Shown one piece after another: positions 23,135 to 33,649 of a stretch of 64,000 nucleotides of DNA. The stretch covers positions 103,333,759 through 103,397,758 of the forward strand of contig NC_080578.1 in NCBI RefSeq assembly GCF_029962835.1, read 5' to 3'. The notes under the pieces are model-generated. The model was not told the DNA's origin and made no database searches. It saw only the letters and a list, made by a program, of their open reading frames with translations. Each line of letters opens with the position of its first letter. Position 1 is the stretch's first letter. The DNA comes from Magnolia sinica (Eukaryota; Streptophyta; Magnoliopsida; Magnoliales; Magnoliaceae). Both the position numbers and the translations under genes were made by a program.

Positions 23135-23345
23135 TGATATGCTCAAATGATGATGGCGGTGATGATGATACTCAGATGGTGGCGATTGATTATGCTTGGA
23201 TGGCGATGGATGATAAGTGATGGTGAAGATGTATTCTGATCATATGATGATGTTGCTTAGGTGGCGGTGGCGGTGGTGCCTAGATGATGATGATGATTGT
23301 GCTTAAATGATGATCATTATGATGCCCAAACTATCACCCTCACCA
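23135..23345. repeat. GAT/GGC-rich low-complexity tract
   Basis: Runs of GATGATGATG and GGTGGCGGTGGCGG without a fixed period follow a short (TA)n and G run. Confidence 0.7.
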
Positions 23346-24830
23346 ACCTATTGAATGCAATATGATACAAGGCCCGCCACAAGCTCATCATCCTCATTAT
23401 CCTGCTGCATTCTTTTCATTTAAAAATAAAAAATAAAAGACACTAACATCCGAACAGCATTGTAAGGGGAAAAGGCAGTAAAACAGTCTCAACCAAACAC
23501 CATTCTACATAAAATTAACTTTCAAGAACTGATACCCTAGAATGTCAGTTCCACAGATATGCTTTCTTAAGAAAATTATTTCAGGGCTGTCAACCAAATG
23601 GTAACTTAATTACAGGCTTTGTTAACCACTTCCACATTGGTGAAGAGCGTTAAACTTTCACCAACCTTTACTAGCCCCCATCTGTGAATGTGAAACCCAA
23701 AAAGATTGGATAGTCTAGACCATCCAAAATTGGACACTGAAATATATTTAGCCTAAAAAGTTGGGGGGAAAGGGCTAGAATAATGTCGGTTGCCAACTTG
23801 ATGGACCCTATTGGATCATTTTGCATGCTTCAAAAATCATGTTTCAAAGAATGGCCTATCCAAGAGATGATCATTCTAACAGCAGCCCCGATCAATAAGC
23901 ACATTCACCAACAATTTGAAAATAATGCTCATCACCAATGCAATGAAGGTTTTTTTTAAAGTAGTTTTTATTCAAGCCATGTCCAACTGTCTGCCCAAGC
24001 CAAGGTAAAGGGACACGGTTCACGTCCATTAGGCAGCTGGTCGTTGAACTTTTGCCAAGCAATCATGAGAATTCCTACTTTCATATTATCAGAGAAATGC
24101 AACATGTAAAGTTGACCTGAGCTGGAACAAGGCCACAATGATTACGGGATTTCTTTGATAGGAGCCAGCATTTGTTCAACCTAGTCACAAACGAATTCTT
24201 TTTCTTGAAATCAATTAAATTCATCGAACATTGTTGCTTTTACTAATCAGGAATCATATGATTCTCGACCCAATGCTTCACACAGTATACCTAGAATTCC
24301 AGTTAGAACAAAATGGAGTCCACGGTTCAGCTATCCAGGTCATTGTTCTGCTGTTCCTCACTACAGATAGACCATGCCCCAAACATCTCCTCGAAACCTA
24401 ACCTTCACCTCAGTGGCCTCCAAATAGATGGTTAGAAGGAGAAACACAACAACACTGCATTGCAATTTAAAGAAAGCCTGAGATTGATGCATAGCTACTT
24501 TGAATCAAGGACACATTCAGGGCATGGTCAATCAACAGCAGGATGCAACAGACCAACGGTCAGGATCACTGAACCACGAAAACTCCTGAGTACACTGGAA
24601 AAAGCCTCGAGCTGGGAGAATAGTACAATTCCTCTTCACAAATAAGTTGCATTCCACATTCCGATTCTGTTCTTCCTTTTTCTGTAAAAGGTAGGAATGG
24701 CAAACATGAAACCCTAGAAATGTACGGCAGCTCCTAGCATTACAAGAAAACAGAAGTGGAGAAGAAAAACCCTAGAATTGTGTAGTGATGGAGGTTATAA
24801 AAGCGAATTCTGAGAAGGAGAGAGGAAGAA
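23346..24830. other. no coding region; possible leader sequence on minus strand
   Basis: No frame is convincing. On the minus strand, 24660-24830 contains two CTAGGGTTT words (typical of plant 5' leaders) and follows a CT-rich tract (minus sense) at 24831-25195. A minus-strand transcript starting here is possible, but I see no protein. Confidence 0.3.
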
Positions 24831-25195
24831 CTTTCTACAAGATTTCTACTGAGAATAGATAAGAAGAAATTTCTAGAAGATTCCTACTTGAGAAATCAGA
24901 GAGAGGAAGATGTTTCTAGAAGATTCCTACTGAGAAAATGAAAGAGAGAGAGAGGGGGGGTAAGTATCTAGATGATTCTTACTAAGAAATTGAGATAGAG
25001 AGAGAGAGAGAGAGAAAGAAGTTTCTAGACTATTCCCACTGAGAAATTGAGAGAGATGTTTCTAGAAGATTCCTACCTAGAAATTGAAAGAGAGAGAGTT
25101 AGAAGTTTCTAGAAGATACCTACTGAGAAATCAAGAGAGAGACGGAGAAGCTTCTTGAAGATTCCAATTGAGAAATTGAGAGAGAGACTCGCGTC
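24831..25195. repeat. tandem repeat with heat-shock-element-like cores
   Basis: About eight imperfect units of 37-57 bp share TTTCTAGAAGATTCC and then ACTGAGAAATTGAGAGAGAG. The core TTCTAGAAGATTC fits the heat-shock-element rule nTTCnnGAAnnTTCn. It is perfect at 24871-24883, 24914-24926, 25060-25072 and (TTCTTGAAGATTC) 25152-25164; near-matches lie at 24833, 24967, 25023 and 25107. Whether it works as a regulatory site is unknown, because no adjacent coding gene was identified. Confidence 0.75.
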
Positions 25196-25308
25196 GTTAG
25201 ACTTAGATCGTTTGGCTGTCGCTTCTTCTCCTTCGTTTGTTTCGCCCTCTGTGAGAGAACAAGCAGCGTAAAGTAGAAGAAGACGTACGGACTCTTTTAT
25301 GAGAAGAG

Positions 25309-25366
25309 CTTTGATACTCTGGCAGAGTGTGGTGGATGATACGCAGGCTCTTAGAAAATTTCACGA
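25309..25366. repeat. short dispersed motif, copy 1
   Basis: CTTTGATACTCTGGCAGAGT and then GGATGATACGCAGGCTCT recur almost unchanged at 49731-49786, upstream of the bL12m gene. A weaker match, TTTGATACTCTGGC, lies at 37149. Confidence 0.65.
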
Positions 25367-25696
25367 CCGTCCGTCCTGACTTGGGAACCGGAGTCGATGG
25401 GGCGCGGTTTCGGTGATCCACGAGAGATGGGTGGGATACCTGACTGTGGGGCCCACCGTTATGTACGTGCCTTACATCCACGCCGTGCGTGCGTGCTGAG
25501 TAACTCAGTACGCAATCGACTTCGACGAAGCCGCGCCCAGTCAATGGAGCCAGGGAAATACAGAGTTCAGTGAGCCGCTGACGTGGTTAGGTTTGATTGG
25601 TCCAGCACACAACATGCGAACCATGCGTCGGGAGCGCGACGTACACGGATTAGGTACTACCCCGCCTGTCCCAGCTCGCAACATGCAGGGGCTCTA

Positions 25697-26112
25697 AGGG
25701 GCCACCTTGATGTATTGGTTTAGAAATACTGTTCATCCATTTTGCCACGTCATTCTACGATAAAATCCCAAAATTGAGGGTTATACGAGTCTCAAGTGGA
25801 CCACACGGTGAGGATCAAACGTCAACCGTTAAAAGCTTCATGCGAGACGCACAAGTTGCATCAAGATGATATTTTCGTTTTGCCATCATCCGGGTCTACG
25901 TGACCATGAACAGGTTGGATGGAAAATAAACATCACGGTGGACCTTAGGAAGGTTTCAACGGTAGACATAATTATCACCTCTGCTTACTATGGTGTGGCC
26001 CACTTGAGCCTTGGATCTCCTTCATATTTGCACTTATATCTTATATTGACATGAAAAAATAGATGAACGGTAACGGTATGGATTATCCCGTACACCACGG
26101 TGGGACCCTCAG
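25697..26112. repeat. GGCCCAC foldback repeat, full copy
   Basis: The left arm (GGGGCCACCTTGATGTATTG, TGGACCACACGG), core (CATCCGGGTCTACGTGACCA, GGAAAATAAACATCACGG) and right arm (GTGTGGCCCACTTGAG, CACCACGGTGGGACCC) are in the standard order. The arms are inverted relative to each other. It ends about 90 bp before the 7.4-kb inverted-repeat element. Confidence 0.8.
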
Positions 26113-26201
26113 AGCCTCAGCCTATTCCGAGCTGTGTACAGGCAAGGGCCGTACCCAATCAGCCTCCGGCTGCCCTTCTATATATATATATATATATATA
26201 A

Positions 26202-27290
26202 GAGAAATTTACGACTGTGGACCCACCTGTTATCCAGCAGATTTTATGAAGCAATACAAACTTAGAATACGCACTTGTACCTCCTCGTACCGAGTCGGAA
26301 TTTCAGGACGAAAATACCCCTTCTTTTGAGGGAAATAGATTCGGTACTCTACTCCACATGCCACCGGCTAATGGCGGATGGTCGGTGGTCTGTGGGCCCC
26401 ACCATGATGTATACTTTTCATCCATGCCGTCCATATATTTTTCCAGATCATTTTATGGTATGAGACCAAAAATGAGATATATCCAAATCTCAATTGTACC
26501 ACATTACAAGAAACAGTGTTGAGTGAGCGTCAACCATTAGAAACTCAGGTGGAGCCCACTGTGATGTTTGTGAGAAATCCTCCCCATCTAAGTTCATTCA
26601 TAGGGTCACAAAGACTTGGATGAAGAGGAAAAACAAATTTCATAATGATCAAAAACTTGTGTAACCCCTAAAAGGGTTTCAATGGTAGACATTCAATTCC
26701 CCACTGCCTTTTACCATGTGGTCCAATTGATAGCTAGATCTGTCTTATTTTTCACCTCAAGCCTTAATTCAAGTTCGCCAAGTAGATGGACGGTTTGGAT
26801 ATAACACATATCTCATAATGGGACCTACAAAAATCGGTGGGAATTACAACAGGAGAAAAAGAAGAAGAAGGAAAAAAAAAATGAATCCAACGAGTTGGGG
26901 TCGACTGGGTCAGAGTTGGGTCTATCGCTACGGATTATAACCGTAGCCAAAACTGTAGTGCTATGCACTTTTTTCTCTTTTTTTTATTATTTTTATTTTT
27001 TACATGGAGAACGTTTTTCCCCTTATATTTTTCTATAATGCATAATTATGTAAATATGTATATATAAGTATATAAAAATATTTTTCTATCTTTTAATTCA
27101 TTTCTTTGTCTATGTTAACAAGCATATCTCCTAACCTAGAATGATTTACTTAACTTACCACATATGATTTTGGGGTAGGAGAAGCTAATTTAGCCAATCA
27201 ACCTAGTTATTTTCCAAGATTCCATCGGGTCATTGGTCGAAAATCCATTTCATTCAATTCGTGGTCAATTTCAATCACATCGCGGAAGCC
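26202..27290 (+). repeat. left arm of the 7.4-kb element
   Basis: Landmarks in order are GCACTTGTACCTCCTCGTAC (26271), GGGTCACAAAGACTTGG, GATGGACGGTTTGGATATAA, CGAGTTGGGGTCGAC (26891), GCTACGG...CCGTAGC (26927-26947) and the long block to AATTTCAATCACATCGCGG. About 230 bp around 26325-26550, a half GGCCCAC repeat, has no counterpart in the right arm. Confidence 0.85.
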
Positions 27291-27710
27291 CTGAAATGAA
27301 ATGTGAAAATGAATAAGAGCGTTGAAAGAACTTTATTTTTGTTATATTTCAATATAAGACTTATTACATTAGTTTATTATATTTCAATTACGTGCTAATA
27401 TTTTTGTTATTACATTGATTTGTTGTTTCAATTACGTGTCAATCCATTACGTACTAATATTTTTGTTATTACATTAGTTTATTATATTTCAATATAGGAC
27501 TTATTTTTATTATCTATGATTTTATTAATTATATACGTGATTATTCATCATAAAGAACTTCATTTTTTCTTTAAAAAACTAAGCTAAAATATAGAACTAC
27601 TCCTTTAAAAAGTCATATAGCATAGCACGCAGTCTATTTGGGAGAGAAAAATCTGGCATATCTTGTTAGCTTGAGTCCTTGGAAATGACGTGGACAAACG
27701 AGACCCGACA

Positions 27711-28505
27711 TTTGCTCCGCTGTTTTTCTTGTTTGCCCTGCTCATATTTCAGTTTGTCCCGCTGTTTTTCTAGTTTACCCCACTATTTTTCTTGTTTGCC
27801 CCACTGTTTTTCTTGTTTGCCCCACTCATATTTCAGTTTGCCCCACTGTTTTTCTAATTTGCCCCGCTCATATTTCAGTTTACTTCGCTGTTTTTCTAGT
27901 TTGCCCCGCTCATATTTCAGTTAGCCCCACTGTTTTTCTAGTTTGCCCCGCTATATTTCAGTTTGCCCTGCTGTTTTTCTTGTTTGCCCTGCTCATATTT
28001 CAGTTTGCCTCGCTGTTTTTCTAATTTGTCCCACTCATATTTCAGTTTGCCCCGCTGTTTTTTTATTTGCCCTGCTCATATTTCAATTTGCCCCGCTATT
28101 TTTCTAGTCTGCCCCGCTCATATTTCAATTTGCCCCGCTGTTTTTCTAGTTTGCTTCGCTCATATTTCAATTTGCCCCACTGTTTTTCTAATTTGCCCCA
28201 CTCATATTTCAGTTTGCCTCACTGTTTTTCTAGTTTGCCCCGCTCATAATTCAGGTTGCCCCGCTTATTTTTCAGTTTGTCCTGCTGTTTTTCTAGTTTG
28301 CCCTGCTCATAATTCAATTTGCCCCGCTGTTTTTCTAGTTTGCCCCACTCATATTTCAGTTTGCCTTGCTGTTTTTCTAGTTTGCTCCGCTCATATTTCA
28401 ATTTGCCCCACTGTTTTTCTAGTTTGCCCCGCTGCTTTTCTAGTTTACCCCGCTCATAATTCAATTTGCCCCGCTTATATTTTAGTTTGCCCCGCTGTTT
28501 TTATG
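27711..28505 (+). repeat. 21-bp minisatellite, left array, about 38 units
   Basis: Two 21-bp unit types alternate: TTTGCCCCGCTGTTTTTCTA(G) and TTTGCCCCGCTCATATTTCA(G). Because 21 is a multiple of three, frames stay open and give heptapeptide repeats such as CPAHISI/CPAVFLV. The 183-codon frame at 27963-28514 is a product of this and is not called a gene. Confidence 0.9.
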
Positions 28506-29504
28506 GTTCCCTAACTCATTTTCATACCTGGGATGAGGAATGACAGAATCAATCTGAGATGCATGATGAAGGAGATTAAAAGTGATAAAATGAGAACATC
28601 CATACACTACTGCACATCATAAACCAAAGTGGAAACACTTTCATTGATAATCTGAGTTAGTCCATTGTTCCCATACATACCTAACCAAGTGAAGAACATA
28701 AAGAGAAATTTCCATCTGTACGACCAGTATATGGCCCACAATCTTTTTAAGCCCATTTCTTTTTAGTTGTCAAGAATACTCCTCAGGTGTACAGACGCCC
28801 TTGTACATGACGAAAATGCCCCTGCTTTAAAACAGACGCTCCTTCCAACGCTGTCAGCCCCATCTCCACCAAAAATCTGATTATTTCTTCTCTCCTCTCC
28901 CTGCTCCTTCATCCTATCCGACCGGATCTGATTCTCCGATTACTTTTCCCCCTCTGTGACTGTCCACCTTCCAGCAAAACCCTCCCTTTTCTTTATTTTT
29001 TATTTCCCCTTTGTCCGGTCGAGAATACAAACCCCACCGAGTCATTGATAGGTCTAAATCCTGTGATTTTTAAATTTGAATTAAGGCTTAACTATTACGC
29101 ATTATCTAGAAAGGACAATGACATCTGGATAGCCAACATTTTAAAGACACTGCCTGATTGTTTTGGAAGTGGAGTAAGATGATTTGGGACCATGGTTGTT
29201 CAGGTTTGAGTTGATGTGGTGAAAGTGGAGGGATTCTCAAACTTGGTGAATGAATGATGGTTCTCTAGTTCTCTTCTTTTATAAAATTTCATCATCTTTT
29301 TTTTTTTTTTTTTAAGAGTTCTGATTGCCTATGTCGTTTCGTTCTATTTAAAAACATCATAACGTTCAATTCTACGAATATTAGAAATGTCAATTGGATT
29401 GTGCATTTGTTGGAACGGTCACTTGATATCTACCATTTGACGACCTTGGGCAACCATGAATTAGATTGTTAAAGCATGATAGAAATGATGTAGATCCAGA
29501 GTTC
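28506..29504. other. interior of the 7.4-kb element, no gene seen
   Basis: No coding frame was found. A segment near 29060-29110 (AAGGCTTAACTATTACGCAT) is an inverted match to 31190-31230 (TAATGTATAATAGTTAGGCC), so the mirror symmetry of the element reaches this far inward. Confidence 0.5.
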
Positions 29505-29790
29505 AATGGGCCACATGATAGAAAACAGTGGAGAATGAATGTCATCGCCATAAAAAACAGTCAGGGTCGACCGGGTTTAACCCGGTCGACCCCAACTTCT
29601 TGGACAGTTACCCGGTCGACCAGGTCGTGACCCGGTCGACCCCATTTAGATAAATTTCACCTAAATGGGGTCGACCGGGTAACTGTCTAGTGAGTTGGGG
29701 TCGACCGGGTCAGGCCCGGTCGATCCCGACTTTTTTTTCATTTTGATAGCTTTCAATCTGCACTGTTTTCTATCACGTGGCTCGCTTGAG
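29505..29790. repeat. central palindrome with GGTCGACCGGGT words
   Basis: Outer arms GCCACATGATAGAAAACAGT and ACTGTTTTCTATCACGTGGC enclose inner arms of repeated GGTCGACCGGGT/ACCCGGTCGACC, with a fold at CCATTTAG...CTAAATGG (29641-29669). The whole 286 bp can form a hairpin. Related GGTCGAC words occur in each arm of the big element and at 30495-30525 and 30680-30692. Confidence 0.8.
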
Positions 29791-30109
29791 CTTCTTATTT
29801 TGAAATGAATTTGGAGACATCATTTTCATCAATAGAGAAAGGGTCACTTTCATCATTAGGTGGAGGATCTAAAGTGGAGGAGGTGGGCGACCATCTTCCA
29901 ATTGAGAATCTCCATTTGCATGAAGGGGGAGGAGACGGTAGTGATTTAGAGGGTATGTTATTCCACCAATCAAGAGTCTTGATTTTTTTGAAGGGGCAGA
30001 AGAAAATGGTAATGTACTAGAGAGTATGTTACTCCAACGATTCAAAGATAAATGGTCGCAATCATGTTCTGGTGAAGGATTCCAAGTGGAGGATTGAAAT
30101 TGACTAGGA

Positions 30110-30545
30110 ACCGCGAAGTGATTGAAATTGACCACGAACTGAATGAAATGGATTTTCGAGCATCGACCCGATAGAATCTTGGAAAATAAGTTGGTTGGCT
30201 AAATTAGCTTCTCCTACCCCAAAATCATATGTGGTAAGTTAAGTAAATCATTCTAGTTTAGGAGATATGCTTGTTAAATAAATAGACAAAGAAATGAATT
30301 AAAAGATAGAAAAATATTTTTATATACTTATATATACATATTTACTTAATTATGTATTATAGAAAAATGCAAGGGGGAAAATGTTCTCCATGTAAAAAAT
30401 AAAAATAAAAAAAATAAAAAGAGAAAAAAGAAAAAAGTACATAGCACTACAGATATGGCTACGGTTATAATCCGTAGCAATAGGCCAAGCTCTGACCCGG
30501 TCGACCGGGTCCCAACCCGGTCAACCTCAACTCGCTAGTTTTGTT
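30110..30545 (-). repeat. internal third copy of the arm
   Basis: This segment is an inverted copy of 26880-27290 and a direct copy of 32725-33090. It includes the AT-rich block, CACTACAG (30445-30452), the GCTACGG...CCGTAGC palindrome (30458-30478) and the GGTCGAC block. It extends further inward than the right arm does (ATTGAAATTGACCACGAACT). Another palindrome of the same kind follows at 30589-30611. Confidence 0.85.
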
Positions 30546-30711
30546 TTTAAGTAAGCCGGCCTATGGCTACGGATTTAGCGGACTCTATGGCTACGAATTA
30601 TAACCGTAGCCATAGGTACCACGAATCTGTAGCCATAAGTACCTTGGTCCAGGGACTTGATAAACTGGGTCAGCTAGTTGGGGTCGACCGGGTTGGTTGT
30701 CTTGCCCACTT

Positions 30712-30826
30712 GTTTTTTTAGATTTGTCTCATTTTTTGTCTTATATCATAATGAGAGTAGTCAATTCATTTTTTTAGATTTGTTTCATTTTTTGTCTTAT
30801 ATCATAACAAGAGTAGTCAAAATGAA
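30712..30826. repeat. tandem duplication, about 57 bp, two copies
   Basis: TTTTTTAGATTTGTCTCATT, then TTGTCTTATATCATAA and GAGAGTAGTCAA, are repeated once, with few differences. Confidence 0.75.
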
Positions 30827-30977
30827 TTGACATGAGACCCACATAGCTTTCAATAGTAAAGAATTCCTACCCTAAGTTGTTGTGGGCAATCTGCATCCCT
30901 TTGGATTATAGGGAATTCATCTAACCCTGGGTTACAGGTAAGTCGCATAACTTTTAGACAATTTAGTTTGCATATGA

Positions 30978-31188
30978 CTCAATTGAGTTTCAAAACTCAA
31001 GATAAACTCGACTCGACTCGAACCACTAGCTCAAGTCGAACTCGACTCGAAAGTTTTGGCAAACAAGCCAAGCCTCAATGTTGAGCTCGAAGGCAAGCTC
31101 GAGCTCGAGCTCAAACTCGAGTATAGCATGGACGAGTCAAGCCGAGCTTGGCCCACCTCGACTCGGGTCGGCTCGATGTACAGCCCTA
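30978..31188. mobile_element. hAT family A-like fragment
   Basis: The segment is rich in CTCGACTCGA and GAGCTCGAGCTCGAGCTC words and ends CTCGATGTACAGCCCTA, like the right end of family A. The left terminus and target duplication were not found, so it is truncated or strongly diverged. Confidence 0.55.
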
Positions 31189-31495
31189 TTTATAGATAAT
31201 GTATAATAGTTAGGCCTCAAGTCCAGTTTAGGCATAATTTTGCTGGCATGTGAGTGGTGTAATCATGCATCAATGAGCTATGCCCTATTCTCGGCAATAA
31301 ATACTCGAACATGTCCTATTTCACTCGGTATTGGATAGTGGCATATTTGCATGCATGCTTAGCGGGCTCATCTAGCACTACAAACTCTAGATGTCCTGCT
31401 TGTGTAATTGGTCACATTTTCTTCTTGAAGAGAGTTGTCATCTTCAAAGAAGCACGCCTAAACCTCGTTACGAAAACATAAAATTCAGCGAGACA

Positions 31496-31752
31496 AACTT
31501 GAATTTCAGCGGAGGTAACATGAAATTGAGGAGGGCAAACTAGATAATCAGCAGGGCAAACTACAGATTCAGCAGGGCAAATCATTAAATTCAGCGGGGC
31601 AAACTAGAAGATCAGCGGGGCAAACTGGAAAATCAGCGGGGCAAACTGGAAAATCAGCGAGTGAAACTAGAAAATCAGCGGGGCAAACTAGAAAATCAGT
31701 GGGGCAAACTGAAAAATCAGTGGGGCAAACATGAAAATGAGCGGGACAAACT
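31496..31752 (-). repeat. 21-bp minisatellite, right array 1, about 12 units
   Basis: Units such as AGCGGGGCAAACTAGAAAATC are the reverse complement of the left array units. The array stops at 31752, and a GGCCCAC repeat follows. Confidence 0.9.
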
Positions 31753-31794
31753 TAACGAATAATTTCGTGGCTTAAACCGAAAAATCTAAACATA

Positions 31795-32130
31795 TCCAAT
31801 GTTCAAATGGACCACACCACATGAAATTTTGAATTGAACTTCTAATGTTGATCATTTCTTAGGGGCCACAGAAGTTTTAGATCAAGCTTATAATTGTGTT
31901 TTCTATTAATTCATATTTGTATGATCTTATGAATAGGTTTGATAACAAACAAACATCACTGTTGGGCCGACTATGGTTTCGGCGGTGGAAATCATTATGC
32001 CCACTGTTTCCCGTGGTATGATCCACTTGATCTTTTGATATGCTTCAATTTGGGGGCTAAACCCCTTAAAATAAATGGAAAAACGGATGGACGGCGTGGA
32101 TATACTATATACATTCAATGTGGGACCAAC
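31795..32130. repeat. GGCCCAC foldback repeat inside the right array
   Basis: It starts within the left arm (AATGGACCACACCACATG), has a full core and a right arm (GATGGACGGCGTGGATATAC). It separates the two right minisatellite arrays and probably inserted into one earlier array. A short CTGATTAACTCAGTAC palindrome follows at 32158. Confidence 0.7.
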
Positions 32131-32315
32131 TTAGTTTACTTAGTATAATGGGAGCGTACTGATTAACTCAGTACATAATCTGATTACGCTTGCTACGCCC
32201 CACAATGGTGTTTTATTTGTAATACATCATGTTCATCGGATTATGTAATACCCTTCCGTTTTCATCGCAATATGTATACACCAAAACCTCATTTGTGGAA
32301 GGGAACGTAGACATT

Positions 32316-32714
32316 GAGGGAGGAAACCTAGACATTCAGCGGGACAAACATGAAATTGAACGGGACAAACATGAAATTCAGTGAGGGAGACATTAAATTC
32401 AATGGGGAAAACATGAAATTTAGTGGGGAAAATATGAAATTGGTCGGGGCAAACTTGATATTCAGCGAGGGAAACATGAGATTCAGCAGGGCAAATCATT
32501 AAATTCAGCGGGGCAAACTGGAAAATCAGCGGGGGAAACTAGAAGATCAGCGGGGCAAACTAGGAATTCAGCGGGGCAAACTGGAAAATCAGCGGGAGAA
32601 ACTGAAAAATCAGCGGGGCAAACTAGAAAATCAACGGGGCAAACTAGAAAATCAGCGGGGCAAATTGAAAAATCAGTGGGGGAAGCTAGAAAATCAGCGG
32701 GGGAAACTGAAAAG
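32316..32714 (-). repeat. 21-bp minisatellite, right array 2, about 19 units
   Basis: Same unit as the array at 31496, beginning with degenerate units (AACATGAAATTCAGTGAGGG) and becoming regular toward the right arm (CAGCGGGGCAAACTAGAAAA). It runs directly into the right arm at 32725. Confidence 0.9.
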
Positions 32715-32724
32715 AGGTTTAGGA

Positions 32725-33594
32725 GATAACTAGATTGGTTGGCTAAATTAGCTTCTCCTACCCTAAAATCATATGTGGTAAGTTAAGTAAATCATTCTAG
32801 TTTAGGAGATATGCTTGTTAAATAAATAGACAAAGAAATGAATTAAAAGATAGAAAAATATTTTTATATACTTATATATACATATTTACATAATTATGTA
32901 TTAGAGAAAAATGTAAGGGGGAAAAAGTTCTCCATGTAAAAAATTAAAATTTTTTTTTAAAAAAAAAGAATAAGAAAAAAGTGCATAGCATTACAGTTAT
33001 AGCTGCGATTATAATCCGTAGCCATAGGCCCAGCTATGACCCGGTCGACCGGCCCCCAACCCGGTCGACCCCAACTCGCTGGATCCTTTTTTTTTCTTCT
33101 TCTTTCTTCCCTGTTGTGATCCCCATTTTTGTGGGTCCCATTTTGAGGTATGTGTTATATCCAAACCGTCCATCTATTTGGCGAACTCGTATTAAGGCTT
33201 GAGATGAAAAATAAGACAAATCTAGCTATCAAGTGGACCACATTGTAAATGGCAGTGGGTAATTGAACGTCTACCATCAAAACCCTTTTAGGGGTTACAG
33301 AAGTTTTGGATCATTATGAAATTTGTTTTTCCTCTTCATTCAGGTCTTTGTGACCCTATGAATGAATTTAGACAGGGAGGATTTCTCACAAACATCACAG
33401 TGGGTCCCACCTGAGTTCCCCATCGCTGGATCGTCTGTCAGCGCTCGTCTCTGCACGCCAGCCAGAGGAAGGCAAGGGTATTTTCATCCTCAAATTCGGT
33501 GGCCGTACGAGGAGGTCTAAGTGCGTATGTTAAGTTTGTATTGTTTTGTAAAAACCATTGGATAAAAGGTGGGGTCCACAGTCGTAAATTTCTC
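32725..33594 (-). repeat. right arm of the 7.4-kb element
   Basis: Reverse complement of the left arm: AT-rich block, CATTACAG (32989), GCTGCG...CCGTAGC (33002-33022), GGTCGACC block, then GATCCCCATTTTTGTGGGTC, GGGGTTACAGAAGTTTTGGA, GTACGAGGAGGTCTAAGTGC and ATTTCTC at the end. Just outside it, at 33630-33650, lies the palindrome CTCATGGGAACTTCCCATGAG flanked by GGTCGAG on both sides. Confidence 0.85.
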
Positions 33595-33649
33595 ATATAT
33601 ATATATGGGAAAAGGTACTATGCGGTCGAGCTCATGGGAACTTCCCATG

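Larger units (their letters stand above)
26202..33594. mobile_element. 7.4-kb inverted-repeat element, Mutator-like or composite
   Basis: The outermost bases read GAGAAATTTACGACTGTGGA at the left and their reverse complement at the right, then the arms match for about 1 kb (26202-27290 against 32725-33594), roughly 85-90% where aligned by eye. Both ends abut TA runs, so the target duplication cannot be read. Inside each arm come a GGCCCAC repeat part, a GGTCGAC-rich block, a GCTACGG...CCGTAGC palindrome and an AT-rich block; further in lie mirror-image 21-bp arrays. No transposase frame is present. Long arms fit a MULE, but a stack of nested elements is possible. Confidence 0.7.

Noticed and set aside
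27711-28505. Regular 21-bp repeats that could suggest a CRISPR array
   Set aside because: The repeats are directly adjacent with no unique spacers, drift gradually, occur in plant nuclear DNA, and are mirrored in the same element. It is a minisatellite.
26202-33594. Reading the whole block as a CACTA transposon because of CACTACAG and GCTACGG palindromes
   Set aside because: The CACTACAG copies face outward from inside the arms, are not at the termini, and have no paired end or 3-bp duplication.
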